Shown: in pieces, positions 24,360 through 35,449 of the stretch
Numbering within the stretch: position 1 is the first letter of the stretch
How the letters are laid out: each line of letters opens with the position of its first letter
Assembly (NCBI RefSeq): GCF_002105155.1
Contig: NW_019029010.1
Span: forward strand, 124,001 to 188,000
Source of the DNA: Lobosporangium transversale
Taxonomy: Eukaryota > Mortierellomycota > Mortierellomycetes > Mortierellales > Mortierellaceae
DNA length: 64,000 nt
Direction: 5' to 3'
Made by a program: the position numbers and the translations under genes
Notes under the pieces: model-generated
Seen by the model: only the letters and a program-made list of their open reading frames with translations
What the model was told of the DNA's origin: nothing
Databases searched by the model: none

Positions 24360-26207
24360 ATGTCTACAACAAACATCGCCTCAACATCTCATTTTAAAAA
24401 ACACATCTCCATCAACCTCTTAAAAAATCTCATTCCTCTTCTCTCCTTTTCCCCCACTCATCCATTTATGTTTGACATCCCTGAACTTGACGAACTCATC
24501 TTCTCCCAATTAAAACGAAATGACCTTGCCCACTGTGCTCAAGTCAATAGAATATGGCACAGAGCAACCACCCCATATCTGTGGTATAATGTAACTTCAT
24601 TAAAATTTACTCAAAGGAAGGCCTTCAGCGAAATGGTCTTGATGGCATATTACCAGGATCATCACCTAAAGCTTCAACAACAACAATCGCCGCAAGGTCC
24701 ACAAACCAATAATCCGCCTTCAGTCCTTGAAAAGTATGGTCATTTTATCCACCAAACCCCTTCCATCCATAACCTTCTCAAATTTTTTGAGCTGCCTTTC
24801 GCTCATGATGACAACAAGGACTTAAAAATCGCTGCCGGATCACTCGAGAAACCATCGGCCCCTGAACTAGTCCTCTTTTTTCTCAGCTATTGCCCTTCAA
24901 TTAAACATGACCGCCTCTATGTCACTCCTTTTGATATTGCTTCGGATGACCTTCTCAGGGCCTATGCAGCTTTTGCACCCCATGTGAAAGAGCTCATCAT
25001 TGAGAATGGTGGGAACAAAAAGCCTCTTACAGATGTGTGGAGGGTCAAGTATCTTTTGTCTAAATGCTCTTCAACAAGACTTCGATCACTAACCATTCAG
25101 CTGGATCTCAAAGACGCACAGAATGAGCCGCCTAGCTGGAGTCAGGATAATGCATCCAAAGATGGAGAAGTGTTTCTTCCTCTTCTGCAGGGACTCAAGG
25201 TCTTGATTTTAGGAAGATGTCACGACACTACCAACTCCAAGTCTTTCTGGCCACAATTATGGGAGTCTTGTTATCATGTTGAGGACCTCGGAGTCGGTGA
25301 CGTCGATAAAGATATTATCGAGGCCTTAGTGGAGAAAATGTCGAGATACATGCCTAAAGTTCATCAGTTGCAGTTGGGAGAAGGCGGAAATATGATGCGA
25401 GGTCTAGAGGATGAAGAAGTGGCTTCACTATTGGCGAATCCGTGTCAACATCAAGGATGGACAATAGTGAGAACAAAGAGCTATATCAACTTTGGAAAGT
25501 TATCCATGTTAAATTTAGGAAGGCACTGCTCCAACTTAGCGGAGTTAGATATTACAGATTGCAAGTACTTCTCAAAGGATTTAGCTTCAATACTATCAAT
25601 ATGTCCAAAACTTCAGGTTTTGACCACGATCAACGATAATTTCAGTTGGCAACCGGCGGCCTACACTTTAAATGCAAATGACTTTATGGATTTGGATTCA
25701 GCAGCAGGGCGACTCAAACCTTGGGCTTGTGAAAGTTCGCTCAAGGTCCTCAAGGTCATCATCTCCCACATCCCAAGGCCAGATCTATCAGGCAGTCAGG
25801 ATGAAGAAACAGTAGTTGGAGAGGCCTACTTCGGTGAAGGGCGGATAATACAGAACAGAGTGTATGAACGATTAGGGCGGTTTTCAAACTTGGAGACATT
25901 ATGGCTAGGATATGCTTCTTATGATCCATATACAGACTATGAAGATGTAAACTACCCTGTCCAACGTGGGTGTTTGGAGATGTCGTTAGAGAGTGGGATG
26001 GACAGGCTTGCAGGAATAAAGAATCTACAGGAGCTGAATGTTACTCGTATGGCAGCTAAGATTGAAGCTGCTGAGATGAAATGGATGAAGCGGACGTGGC
26101 CCAACTTAAGGATCACTCCAAAACAAAAAGTAGGCGGTGACATAGGCGATGATTCTGATATTAGTAGTGACGGAGGATTCATAGATTGGTTAAAATCATT
26201 CTTTTAA
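24360..26207 (+). CDS. F-box / leucine-rich-repeat protein
   Basis: Single exon; 615 residues from the ATG at 24360, or 579 from the ATG at 24468. The second start opens directly with MFDIPELDELIFSQLKRNDL..CAQVNRIWHRATTPYLW, a typical F-box. The preceding 36 residues look like translated pyrimidine-rich leader, so I favour 24468. After the F-box come irregular leucine-rich repeats (LSMLNLGRHCSNLAELDITDCKYF, LASILSICPKLQVLTT, LQELNVTRMAAK). The C-terminus is acidic. Such proteins are substrate receptors of SCF (Skp1-cullin-F-box) ubiquitin ligases. The large F-box/LRR families of Mortierellaceae are mostly uncharacterised, and the substrate is unknown. Confidence 0.85.
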   Translation: MSTTNIASTSHFKKHISINLLKNLIPLLSFSPTHPFMFDIPELDELIFSQLKRNDLAHCAQVNRIWHRATTPYLWYNVTSLKFTQRKAFSEMVLMAYYQDHHLKLQQQQSPQGPQTNNPPSVLEKYGHFIHQTPSIHNLLKFFELPFAHDDNKDLKIAAGSLEKPSAPELVLFFLSYCPSIKHDRLYVTPFDIASDDLLRAYAAFAPHVKELIIENGGNKKPLTDVWRVKYLLSKCSSTRLRSLTIQLDLKDAQNEPPSWSQDNASKDGEVFLPLLQGLKVLILGRCHDTTNSKSFWPQLWESCYHVEDLGVGDVDKDIIEALVEKMSRYMPKVHQLQLGEGGNMMRGLEDEEVASLLANPCQHQGWTIVRTKSYINFGKLSMLNLGRHCSNLAELDITDCKYFSKDLASILSICPKLQVLTTINDNFSWQPAAYTLNANDFMDLDSAAGRLKPWACESSLKVLKVIISHIPRPDLSGSQDEETVVGEAYFGEGRIIQNRVYERLGRFSNLETLWLGYASYDPYTDYEDVNYPVQRGCLEMSLESGMDRLAGIKNLQELNVTRMAAKIEAAEMKWMKRTWPNLRITPKQKVGGDIGDDSDISSDGGFIDWLKSFF

Positions 26208-26628
26208 GTTTTCTATGACCACTTGATTTAATAAATAAATAGTCGTCTTCAGTCGTTTACTTTTCTTATCTTAGTTAGATAGTGACAAACATTGGGATAC
26301 TACAGTTCAAGGAAAAAGTTTGCAAACCGTACTCCACGTCAAGAGGATATCACAGATGAATTTCTGTCAAGTTTCGCAATATATTCAGGATTATGGTTCT
26401 GATTTGTTAAAATCATTTCCCTTGATCAACGTCGCAGATGCGCACGAGCCATTCGTATCTGGCTTAAAAGTCACCATGAAACTAAATGTACATGAACATG
26501 TATGGCTAGTATCTTTTTTTGGATTTTTTGTACTGAGCAGCCATTTCTAATAAGTTTAAAAGGAAAAATTCTCATCCTTTCCTCTTTCCTCTCATCACAC
26601 TTCTTCTCTTCACAATAAAGATCACACA
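26208..26628. other. Intergenic region upstream of the MFS gene
   Basis: No gene seen. The stretch holds the 3' flank of the F-box gene (AATAAATAAATA at about 26230) and a pyrimidine-rich leader ending in CACACAATG at the MFS start. Confidence 0.5.
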
Positions 26629-28667
26629 ATGAAGCTTAATGAGAAAGATGCAGAGTCATCTGTTACCACCATTCATGATCTTGAAGACAAACATGAGCAT
26701 TCCTTGCCATGCTCCAATGACACCATGAGCGCAGTTGTGGTTGCTGGGATACCAGGGCCAACGATTGCTGTTGATCAGAACGACTCTTGCTCTCTTTCTT
26801 TAAGCGTGGCCCCTGAGAAAAGCTTCTGGAGGAGTCAACCACCTTTTTATCCTGAAATAAAAGGTGATCCTCGAGAGGGACTTTCCCGTAGAAGAAAGGC
26901 AGTTATTCTCTTTGTTATTTCTCAGGCGGGTTCACTTGCTGGTTTTAGCTCTACTATTTATGTATGTCTTGTTCAATTATTCATGAATTCTCCATTTCGT
27001 CTGGTCAAGTAATTATTCATCAATGTGAATTTGATCTAGTGGCTGATTTTGACATTTCACCACCAATGAAATCAAGACCACTCAAAAATATATGAATTAC
27101 TGTCCAAACAAGACGGATAAAATGTCTCGCTCATTCAGCTCATTCTGTAGTTTCTCTGAATCATTACAAAGCAGTCTAACTTTTTCCACATCTTTTTTCC
27201 ATTTAGTTTCCATCTCTGGTTCAGATTTCTGAGGATCTGAATGCATCTCAGACGAGCATCAATGCGTCAGTGTCCTTATTCATCCTCTTCATGGGCGTTG
27301 CTCCCCTTATTACTTCAACGCTCTCCGATACATTCAAGATCCGCCGTATTCTTTATCTTGTTTATGCAGTAGTATTTACGGTTGCATCTTTTGGTGGCGG
27401 ATATTCCAACTCAGCCGCTCCCCTTATTCTCGCTCGAATCTTTCAAGCGGTAGGCTCTGGCGGAGCCACCATTCTTGGAGCAGGGACTATAACCGATATT
27501 TATGTAAGCAATCTCAACTGAATCCATCTATACTCTCTTTATATAGTTCTCAACGACCATGATGCTCTTACTTACATTTCTTTGAAATTTCAACTTGTCT
27601 CTCTTAAGCCACCAGCTGAGCAAGGAACATCAATGGGCTTATTCTTCTTGGGTCAATTCCTTGGTCCGGTCTTAGGGCCTCCGATTGGCGGTCTCCTAGC
27701 ACACGCATTCGGTTGGCGATCTACATTCTATTTCATGGCCATCGTCAGTGTTGTAGTGATCTTGGAGCTGTTCTTTTTCTTGCCTGAAACTTACCGTGTA
27801 GAGCCAGAAGATTTGGACTCGCTTGAGACTAAAGGCTTGCCGACACGAACCAAAAAGGGATTTGTTAATCCATTTAAAGCCGTATTCTTATTAAGGCATC
27901 CTGTCATCATCCTCTCTGCTATTGAGCTCGGAATGGTCTTTGGCCTCATGTTTTCCAGTAAGCGATGCAACTCTCTGAAGAACACAAAGACACTACATTC
28001 TTTTTCGGCTCTTACTAATTTTTCATTTCCCTTACCCTGCCCGTCTTTTTTTTTTTTTTTTTTTTTTTTTGTAGTCGAAACCATTGTTCCTGAGCTATTT
28101 ACGAGTCGCTATGGGCTAAACGAATTCGAAACAGGTCTAACCTATCTCGGCGCCGGCGTTGGAAGCGTTATCGGTGCTATGATGGGCGGTAAACTGTCTG
28201 ATCTCTCCTTGGTACGTGGCCAGCGTAGAAATGGAGGCGAGGCGATCCTGGAAGATCGATTGTCAATTACAATGTGGATTGCTGCTTATATCATTGTCCC
28301 TTTGGGTGCTCTTCTCTTTGCATGGAGTGCTCAAGATCATCTCCACATCGCTGTACCTATTGTTGGCTTTTCAATCTATAACTTTGGTATGGGTCAGGTC
28401 ATGTCCGCCGGTTCCGCTTACGTAGTCAATGCTATCCCAGGACAAGGATCTTCTGCGACAGCAGCGGTCGGCTGTTTAAGGATGATCTTTGCATGCATCT
28501 TTTCATTGACTGCCCAGCTCATTGTGGATAGTATTGGATATGGTAATTATGGTATTATCATGGCCGTCATCAATATTGTTTGTACCCTTGTGTTCCATAT
28601 TGTCAAGTTTAAGGGTGCTAAAATGCGTGCCGCTGCTGCCAAGATCGAGCAGAATAAGAACTCGTAA
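26629..28667 (+). CDS. MFS transporter, DHA1 (drug:H+ antiporter) type, 4 exons
   Basis: join(26629..26961, 27207..27503, 27609..27957, 28075..28667), 523 residues. Donors are GTATGT, GTAAGC and GTAAGC; acceptors are TTTAG, TTAAG and TGTAG. All phases agree. The N-terminus is cytosolic and acidic. Membrane segments begin at about residue 88. Family motifs seen: FPSLVQISEDLNAS after TM1, a motif-A-like loop TLSDTFKIRR, motif B RIFQAVGSGGA, motif C GQFLGPVLGPPIGGLLA, and the large central loop. Known DHA1 members export drugs or organic cations at the plasma membrane; the substrate here is unknown. Intron 1 carries a MITE, and intron 3 has a T run of about 24 nt just before its acceptor. An ATTAGAATATAGAT-type repeat lies just after the stop. 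Confidence 0.9.
26995..27117. mobile_element. MITE copy 2, inside intron 1 of the MFS gene
   Basis: Imperfect inverted ends: TTTCGTCTGGTCAAGTAATT at the left, and ..GTCCAAACAAGACGGA at the right, reverse-complementing to TCCGTCTTGTTTGGAC. The interior shares GTGGCTGATTTTG and a CCACCAATGAAAT block with copy 1. About 123 bp, lying wholly within the intron (26962-27206), so splicing removes it. More decayed than copies 1 and 3. Confidence 0.55.
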
Positions 28668-28669
28668 AT

Positions 28670-28735
28670 TAGAACATAGATAATTAGAATATAGATAGAT
28701 TATTAGAATATAGATATAGTTTAGATTGTTTAGAA
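28670..28735 (+). repeat. Degenerate ATTAGAATATAGATA tandem repeat in the MFS 3' flank
   Basis: Three to four imperfect copies of a roughly 14-18-nt unit (AATTAGAACATAGAT / AATTAGAATATAGAT / TTAGAATATAGAT) start directly after the MFS stop codon. They probably lie within the 3' UTR. Confidence 0.6.
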
Positions 28736-29250
28736 GCACAGTTTGACCGAAAAAGAGTTGGATATATACCATTGAATGAAGCTTTCACCTGTAATTAATC
28801 GCAACTGCCCTCAAAATCCATATGCAGGGATGAAGCTGTTGGGGCTGTCTTCGATCTTGAATCAGTTATTGTTAGGATTTATATCCAATACCAAGGCCAA
28901 TACAATAATTCTGGTGTGAGATATGCAAAAAGGATTTGTTCGATTTTTGGAATCTTCTTTGAAGTTATGGTCCAACTGCATGTGATGTATTGGGCCAACA
29001 GGTAGGACTAGTTTCTGTCTGGATTGTCGATCTTTCAATTGCAGTAGCCAGAGCAGGATAATTACTGAATCATATTCATTTTACCTCATTTCCCCATGAA
29101 AAGTATCTACTGCCTCTCTCTAGGACCACAAAATGTAACTTGATCGTTGCTATAAAGAGTACAGGCAGGCTTATATTCACCTCTTTTGATATTAATTTGC
29201 CTTGAAAAAAGTAACTTTTTGTTATATCTTTTCTGCAACGTTTTTTTTAT

Positions 29251-29286
<36 letters not shown>

Positions 29287-29714
29287 AGATATAAAATATA
29301 CTTGGCCCGTTGGGGAAAACAGTTGACAAGATGTCAATGGAAAATACTAAGGACAATTGCTCTTGAAACCCTTTTTTTTTTTCTTTTGTCATACAACACG
29401 GTAATAAACTTTAATTGCCAAATTGTTCGAAAGCAAGATGGTACTAAGCTTTTTTTAGCGTAATGAGAAGTGAAGAAGGGATTTCGTAAATGCTCGTACA
29501 AAATCCTTTGAACATCACACATCACACAACTGCATTGATCCCCAAATGGGAGGACCAAAACACGTAATAACAAATATATAAATACTTCTGCTTGCTCATT
29601 TTCTAGTTCTTTCTTTATCCTCTCTCCTTCATCCTCTTTCCTTTTCATACTTTCTGGTCCTCTTCTTTTCCCATTTACTTCCCATCCTCTTCTTTTCTTC
29701 TTCAAGACCAAATC
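28736..29714. other. Intergenic region
   Basis: No gene is supported. An A run of about 25 nt, preceded by a T-rich tract, lies at 29243-29285. A TATA-like TATATAAATA sits at about 29575-29584, roughly 130 nt upstream of the phosphatase ATG, followed by a CT-rich leader (29600-29705). Confidence 0.5.
29575..29584 (+). promoter_or_regulatory. TATA-like box of the secreted phosphatase gene
   Basis: TATATAAATA about 130 nt 5' of the ATG at 29715, followed by a long pyrimidine-rich leader as in other genes of this window. Confidence 0.45.
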
Positions 29715-30743
29715 ATGCACTTAAAATCTCTCCTTACTGCCTTGCTCCTTGTCACCTCGGCCACAACCTTGGCCTCCCCTGTCACTCTAGCTGATTTGCC
29801 AGCTAGCCAACAAGATTCCGCTGGTCTCCGTTCACCAAAGCAGCCTAATACGCCGCCGGAATCGCTTCCCTCTGATCCTTATGCGCGATATAATTATAGA
29901 AAGGTCGTTTCATCTCAAGAACTCCGTCCACAAAAAGGTCGACGTACTATCATTGTCGGGGATATCCATGGAGGCCTTGTTGGCTTCAATGGCTTTTTAA
30001 AAGATATTAAATTCAAGAGGGGCAAGGATAGATTAATCCTTGTAGGAGACATAGTGAGCAAGGGCCCATATTCGTTAGAGGTGATCAACAAGGCCCGTGC
30101 ATTAAAAGCAAAGTGTGTCCGTGGTAATCACGATGACAAGGTCATCCGATGGAGAGGCTATCTCGACAGCCTCAGTCCTTCAGAAAAAAAGCTATTGGAA
30201 GAGGAATCCAAAAGTAAATCTGAAGGAGATATACCAAATCTTCCAAATTACCCCTCAGATTTGATTCTGAACTCCGAGCATCACAAACTTGCGATGACAA
30301 TGAACAAAAAACAGTATGAATATCTGTTGTCTTGCCCATTGATCCTGTCGTTGCCTCCAGAATTGTCGTTGAATAAGATTCCTATCCATGTAGTTCACGC
30401 GGGGATTGATCCTCGCCATAGCCTAGACAAGCAAGAACCCTGGGTTCTGGTGAATATCCGTAACATCCGTGAAGACGGGACACCATTACGCAAGGCCAAG
30501 AAGGGCCGTGCTTGGGTGGATCAGTATAATGATGAGCAAAACTCCCGAGACACTGATGGCAAACCGGACAGTTTAATTGTCTATGGACATAACGCCAGTC
30601 GAAACTTAAATGTGAAGCCATGGACTGTTGGAATTGACACAGGCTGTGTCTATGGAAGGGCTCTGACGGGTTACGTAGTCGAGACAAACCGAATTTTGAG
30701 CGTTCCATGCCCTGTTCAGGTGGATGAAAATGAATCAGACTGA
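29715..30743 (+). CDS. Secreted ApaH-like (ALPH/PPP-family) metallophosphatase
   Basis: Single exon, 342 residues. A signal peptide (MHLKSLLTALLLVTSATTLA) is followed by a Pro/Ser-rich linker and a PPP-type metallophosphatase domain. Metal-site motifs are GDIHG (82-86), GDIVSKGP (111-118) and RGNHD (136-140). C-terminal motifs are VVHAGIDP and YGHNA..L, with a GIDTGCVYGRALTGYV end. The KGP in motif 2 (in place of the DRG of Ser/Thr phosphatases) and the DTGCVYG end are features of ApaH-like phosphatases, which cleave dinucleoside polyphosphates or, in some protists, mRNA caps. A secreted location makes an extracellular phosphate-scavenging role possible; that is inference. An ATG close to a TATA/CT leader supports the start. 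Confidence 0.85.
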   Translation: MHLKSLLTALLLVTSATTLASPVTLADLPASQQDSAGLRSPKQPNTPPESLPSDPYARYNYRKVVSSQELRPQKGRRTIIVGDIHGGLVGFNGFLKDIKFKRGKDRLILVGDIVSKGPYSLEVINKARALKAKCVRGNHDDKVIRWRGYLDSLSPSEKKLLEEESKSKSEGDIPNLPNYPSDLILNSEHHKLAMTMNKKQYEYLLSCPLILSLPPELSLNKIPIHVVHAGIDPRHSLDKQEPWVLVNIRNIREDGTPLRKAKKGRAWVDQYNDEQNSRDTDGKPDSLIVYGHNASRNLNVKPWTVGIDTGCVYGRALTGYVVETNRILSVPCPVQVDENESD

Positions 30744-32128
30744 GAGATATAGGTCTCCTTCTTTCTTTCTTTCTTTCTTTCTTCCGCTATTACACTATCT
30801 TGCCTTTGTTCTTATTCGATCATCATCTGCTGTAAGCCGATAGTTTGTAGAAATAATCAAATTAACAATAATAAAAAAAACCTCCGTACAGCCTTGTCAT
30901 ATGGTAATGCAAGGGATATGAAGTCAATCAGGGTTTCATCGAAAATCTATGCTTACCATCAATAGCAGATGATTGCCTAACAGCTCCAATTTTCTTCGAG
31001 GAATAGGATCTATTTAAAATAAGAAGGCGGTTTTTTAAGTTGAAAAGAGCTCCTTGAAAAAATAATTACATATATATTTATATAAAACGAAAAAGGAGGC
31101 AAAGCCAAAGAGATTAAATGGGAGGGCAAAGAAGATTGGGTTTCAAGATCCAAGAGACGTCATAGACAAAAGCGCTCCTGGGAAACTGTGACGATTGGGT
31201 AAGAACGTTCCTTTTTAACGGGAAAATCTCCAGCTTAATCTGGTTTAAGGTCTGGTTAGTAATGTATTACATGTAACGCATCTGCAGAAAAAAATCATGT
31301 TACATTGCATGAATTCGAGAACAAAAAGGGGCATGAATCTGATAGAGTCGTTAGAGAAGCGTTTGACTTGTTTGAGCTTTTTTTACACATCTCTGTCCAT
31401 GTACTCATACTTCACGAAATTACAAAGAAGACTTACCATTTGCGTTTATTTCATAGACTCATATAGGGGTATGATTGGTCGCCTTTATAGGAATTCCTTC
31501 TTAGCTTTTGAGGGCATCATTATTGGTCATTCTTGTAATCTTTATTCCTCTATACCCTTGTCTTCTATAATCAAGGCGTTAAAAATGTCTGCTGGTAAGC
31601 ATGTCCAATCTATCCCGGTACAGATACATACAAACACGAGTACCCAAAGAATTTGATCGAGAAGGCTTAGAGTCGTTATCCCTCTTTGAACTTGTCTTTC
31701 CTTGTCATTAGGCGCAATTTGCGGTCTTTTTTTTTTTTTTTTTTTTTTTTTTGAGGTCGTCAATGTGAGTCTGAACGTCCACTCACACAGACATAGCCAG
31801 TGCTTATTTCAAACGTATTATAAATTTACAGTAAGGATGAGAACGACTAAACACAGCCCATCAGGTCACATTAGATCACATTCAAAATCTCGCATCAAGT
31901 ATAGCCCAAAATCCAACACATTCCTATCATGCAATCCGCACATGTCTTGAAACGAAAAGTAGTAAAAAAAACTTCAACATATACATCTATTTCGTCTTAT
32001 CCTTCAACTTTATTTGTTTTTCTTTCTTTCTTTCTTTTTTTTTTTTTTTTACCTTGCTCTGTACTGAACCTCATGCGTCATTTCCTCTCGTAAAAGATAT
32101 AAATCGCGGATTTCTTAAACAACGCATC
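30744..32128. other. Intergenic region with TTCT microsatellite and T run
   Basis: Contains a (TTCT)n microsatellite at about 30760-30783 in the phosphatase 3' flank and a T run of about 29 nt at 31724-31752. The open frames at 31297-31656 and 31702-31950 are not credible as genes. A TTTCTTTC-type tract precedes the permease leader. Confidence 0.5.
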
Positions 32129-32354
32129 ATGTCAAAGCAAGAAGAAAGCGTTGCTGATGCAACAGAGAAATATGAAGTCGATCATATGCAAAATGTTGAT
32201 CACCATGAGGTTTTGGCTGCTGAGCAGGAGGGGCTCAAACGCGGTCTCCGACTACGCCATATGGTCATGATTGCTGTCTCCGCTACCATTGGTACCGGTC
32301 TCTTCTTGACATCTGGCACAACCATCGCAACAGCTGGCCCAGGAGGCGCTTGTA

Positions 32355-32386
<32 letters not shown>

Positions 32387-33916
32387 CCCCTCCATCTCTG
32401 GCACTAAGAATACATAAACTTATTTCTCTTCCAAACTTTTTTTTTCTTTTCTTTTCTTTTCTAAGTACTGGCATATGCGACTATTGGCTTCTGGCTCGTG
32501 TTTGTATGTCAAGCTATCGGTGAAATTGCAACGCTGCTTCCACTTCCTGGCGCCTTCAACGCCTGGGGCGGGCGTGTCTTTGATGAAGCCTCATCATTCC
32601 AGATGACTTGGATGTACTTCATCTACTGGGCCTTGACTATTCCTGCAGAGCTTTCAGCCTCGGCTATTATTGTCGGTTTCTGGTTGCCTCAGGGCTCCAC
32701 GTTTCCAACTTGGATCGTTCCCTTAATCATCATCATTGTCATGGTGTTGATTAACCTAGCGGGCGTGAGAGCTTACGGCGAACTCGAGTACTGGTTCTCG
32801 ATCCTCAAAGTTATTACAATCATCATGTTCATCATCTGTGGCATCTTGGTTGATGCTGGTGTTCTTGGTAACGTCAAGTATGGAATGGATGCTTGGCACA
32901 TTGAGGGAGCACCCTTCAAAGGAGGGTTCATGGGCTTCATCACGGCTTTAGTCTCTGTCGGCTTTGCCTACGGAGGTACTGAAATGACTGGTGTCACAGC
33001 CGCAGAGTCTCGTAACCCCCACAAGCATGTCCCGAAGGCTGTTAACACTGTGTTGATCCGTATTGCATTCTTTTATATCGTTTCCATTTTCTTGCTCGGG
33101 TCCATTATTCGTAACGACGATCCTTCACTTCTTAATTCCAATTCATCTGCTGCCAAGGCTCCGTTCACAATCGTGTTTGCCAAGGCTGGTATCAATGCCG
33201 CAGCCAATTACATGAATGCTGTGGTCTTCACATCCGTATTCTCAGCCATCAACTCGGACTTTTATGTGGCTACGAGGATGTTGTTGTCTCTTTCTCGTAA
33301 CGGTTGGGCCCATAAGATAATCGGCTACACGAATTCACGTGGCGTTCCTCTTTTGGCTGTAGCTGTTGTCACGGCCTGTTCATGTTTGTCTCTAACTACC
33401 ATCTTTGTCGGTTCCGGAGTGGTCTTTCAATGGTTCGTAGCCATTAATGGATCCCTCATCTTCCAAATCTGGGTCTTTATTTTGTTTCTCCATTTTCGAT
33501 TTCGGTATTGCTGGAAGAAACAGAGTCGAGCAGTCAAGGATTTGCCCTATGTCTCTTGGGGTTACCCTTACGGTAATATTCTGGGAACGGTGATAGGTTG
33601 CTGCTGTGTTATTGCAAACTGTTATTTGTCGGTGACAAGTGCACCACACCACCCAGGCGCAGGCGCTAGTGCAGAACAGATGAAGGAATATCATTCTGCT
33701 CGGGAAACTTATGCCAAGGGGCTTTTGGGGGCTTGGTTCCCTTGGGTAGTCTCTCCAATCCTGTTCTTCTCGTACAAGTTTGTGAGGAAGACCAAGCTGG
33801 TCAGAGCTGAGGATGCAGATCTGGATACAGGCCGATTTATTCCTTCAGAATCTGACAAAGAAGATATGAAGTCTTCTCGTTCCATGTGGAAGAAGATTGT
33901 TACATATTTTATCTAG
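32129..33916 (+). CDS. Amino-acid permease (APC superfamily, YAT type), 2 exons
   Basis: join(32129..32351, 32466..33916), 557 residues. The start at 32129 (MSKQEESVADATEKYEV) gives a normal cytosolic N-terminus; the upstream in-frame extension from 32054 is leader. Signature: LKRGLRLRHMVMIAVSATIGTGLFL..G..IATAGPGGA, then across the intron LLAYATIGFW..VCQAIGEIATLLP and WNAWGGR-like residues. These are the TM1-TM3 motifs of fungal amino-acid permeases. About 12 membrane segments follow, with GFMGFITALVSVGFAYGGTEMTGVTAAESRNP in TM6. Role: proton-coupled amino-acid uptake at the plasma membrane; specificity unknown. The intron starts GTAAGT followed by about 24 T. Confidence 0.92.
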
Positions 33917-33955
33917 AGGAATTAGAATTATCCAAGCAATTGTTCATATCGCCAA

Positions 33956-34127
33956 TTTCATTTGGTCATGATACCTTATATTTTTAATCTAAAAACGATG
34001 ATTGAATTGTTCTGGTGGCATTTCACTACGTGACGGACTTGCAACAATACTCGCAACAAGCGAGCCAATTGGCTGCCAATACACTCGAAAGTATTCAAAA
34101 AATATAAGGTATCATGACCAAATGAAA
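33956..34127. mobile_element. MITE copy 3 (TIR element)
   Basis: Perfect 30-bp inverted repeats (TTTCATTTGGTCATGATACC..TTTTT at 33956-33985 and its complement at 34098-34127). They share TCATTTGGTCATG with the TIR of copy 1. The interior has ATTGAATTGTTCTGGTGGCATTTCAC, like the interiors of copies 1 and 2. TA dinucleotides lie a few bases outside (33948-33949 and 34133-34134), so the true ends may be slightly wider. Confidence 0.8.
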
Positions 34128-34420
34128 CGGGCTACATAATATTTTTGTACAGTTCGTCAAAATTAGTTCTCCAGCAGTCACAATTATCACAGTTTATTGC
34201 TTCCCGAGTCAACAGACAAAAGCCACTAACCAAATAAACTGATCTCTTCGCGAGTACTTGTCGTCCATTCCATAGGAATAGCAAGTGGCCTATTCAGACT
34301 GACTTGTTTCATTCGTCTTCACATCCTATCTTCTCGTCTTCTTCCTTTCCGCGAGCACAGAGCAGCAGGAATCCTTATAATTTTTCATCTTCAGGACCAG
34401 TTTTAAATTTAATTTTTACT

Positions 34421-35413
34421 ATGGCATCATTGGTCAGCCTTGTTCGTCCTGGACTCTTTGTTCAACGCTCGGTAATTGAATGAAACTTCAATTTTACTCT
34501 TAGTTCATCGGGACAATCACACGGAGACAAAGGGAAAAGAAAAAAAAAAAAAAAAAAAAAAGGCGTCCTACAACAATGGCTGCATTTATGCTGAAAGAAT
34601 GCTGCTCAGTTTGCAATTAGCATCAAATTGCTGTGTGTTCTTAAAAAATAAATAAGTTTGACTCGCGTCTCTCAGCCTTGCCATATCCAATACTATCAGG
34701 CGTTATCAGTAGGCGTCAGGAACGATTGAAATTGCTTAGGAAATTAACCTTCTTTTCTATCTCTCTTGTTTTTTCTTTCTTTCCTTCATCATGACCTATC
34801 CAATTACCCAATAATCATCTTAATAATGAATGGCACAGTTGGGTTTGAAGGCAATTGGTGAGTATCTGGACAACAAACAAGGAGCAAATGCATTCTCTGC
34901 TTGTGTTATTATAATTAGAAGAAAAAAAAAAAATAGATAAAGCCTTGGATACTGATGGGGATTTTTTTCTTTTTTTTTTTTTTCCTTCTTTCTTTTCTCC
35001 CAGCTGCTTCTAGGTTTTCTACATTCACATCTACCCGCGCTGAGGCAATTGAAACGACAACATCACATACTACACCAGTAGGACAAGTCCCTTCCCAGCA
35101 GAATGAGCAAGAGGGACCAACAGCTACACAAAACTCTGACAACTCATTCTATACACCTTTGCAAGCATGGCTCCGGGATTTCAGAACAAATGAACCCAAG
35201 GATATGATCAACTTGAAACGCCAAGTCTTTGGAGCTCCTTTGAGGAAGGATATCTTGCACAGAGTAGTTGTCTGGCAAAGAGATGCGGAGCGTCAGGGAA
35301 CACATTCGACCAAAGGAAGAAGCGAAGTCAGTGGAACAACTCGCAAGGCTGCACCGCAGAAAGGACGTGGCGCTGCTCGTGTGGGATCTTTACGTGCGCC
35401 TCAACGTCGCGGA

Positions 35414-35449
<36 letters not shown>

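Noticed and set aside
31297..31950. Two open frames between the phosphatase and permease genes
   Set aside because: They contain Phe runs from a T tract and no gene features.
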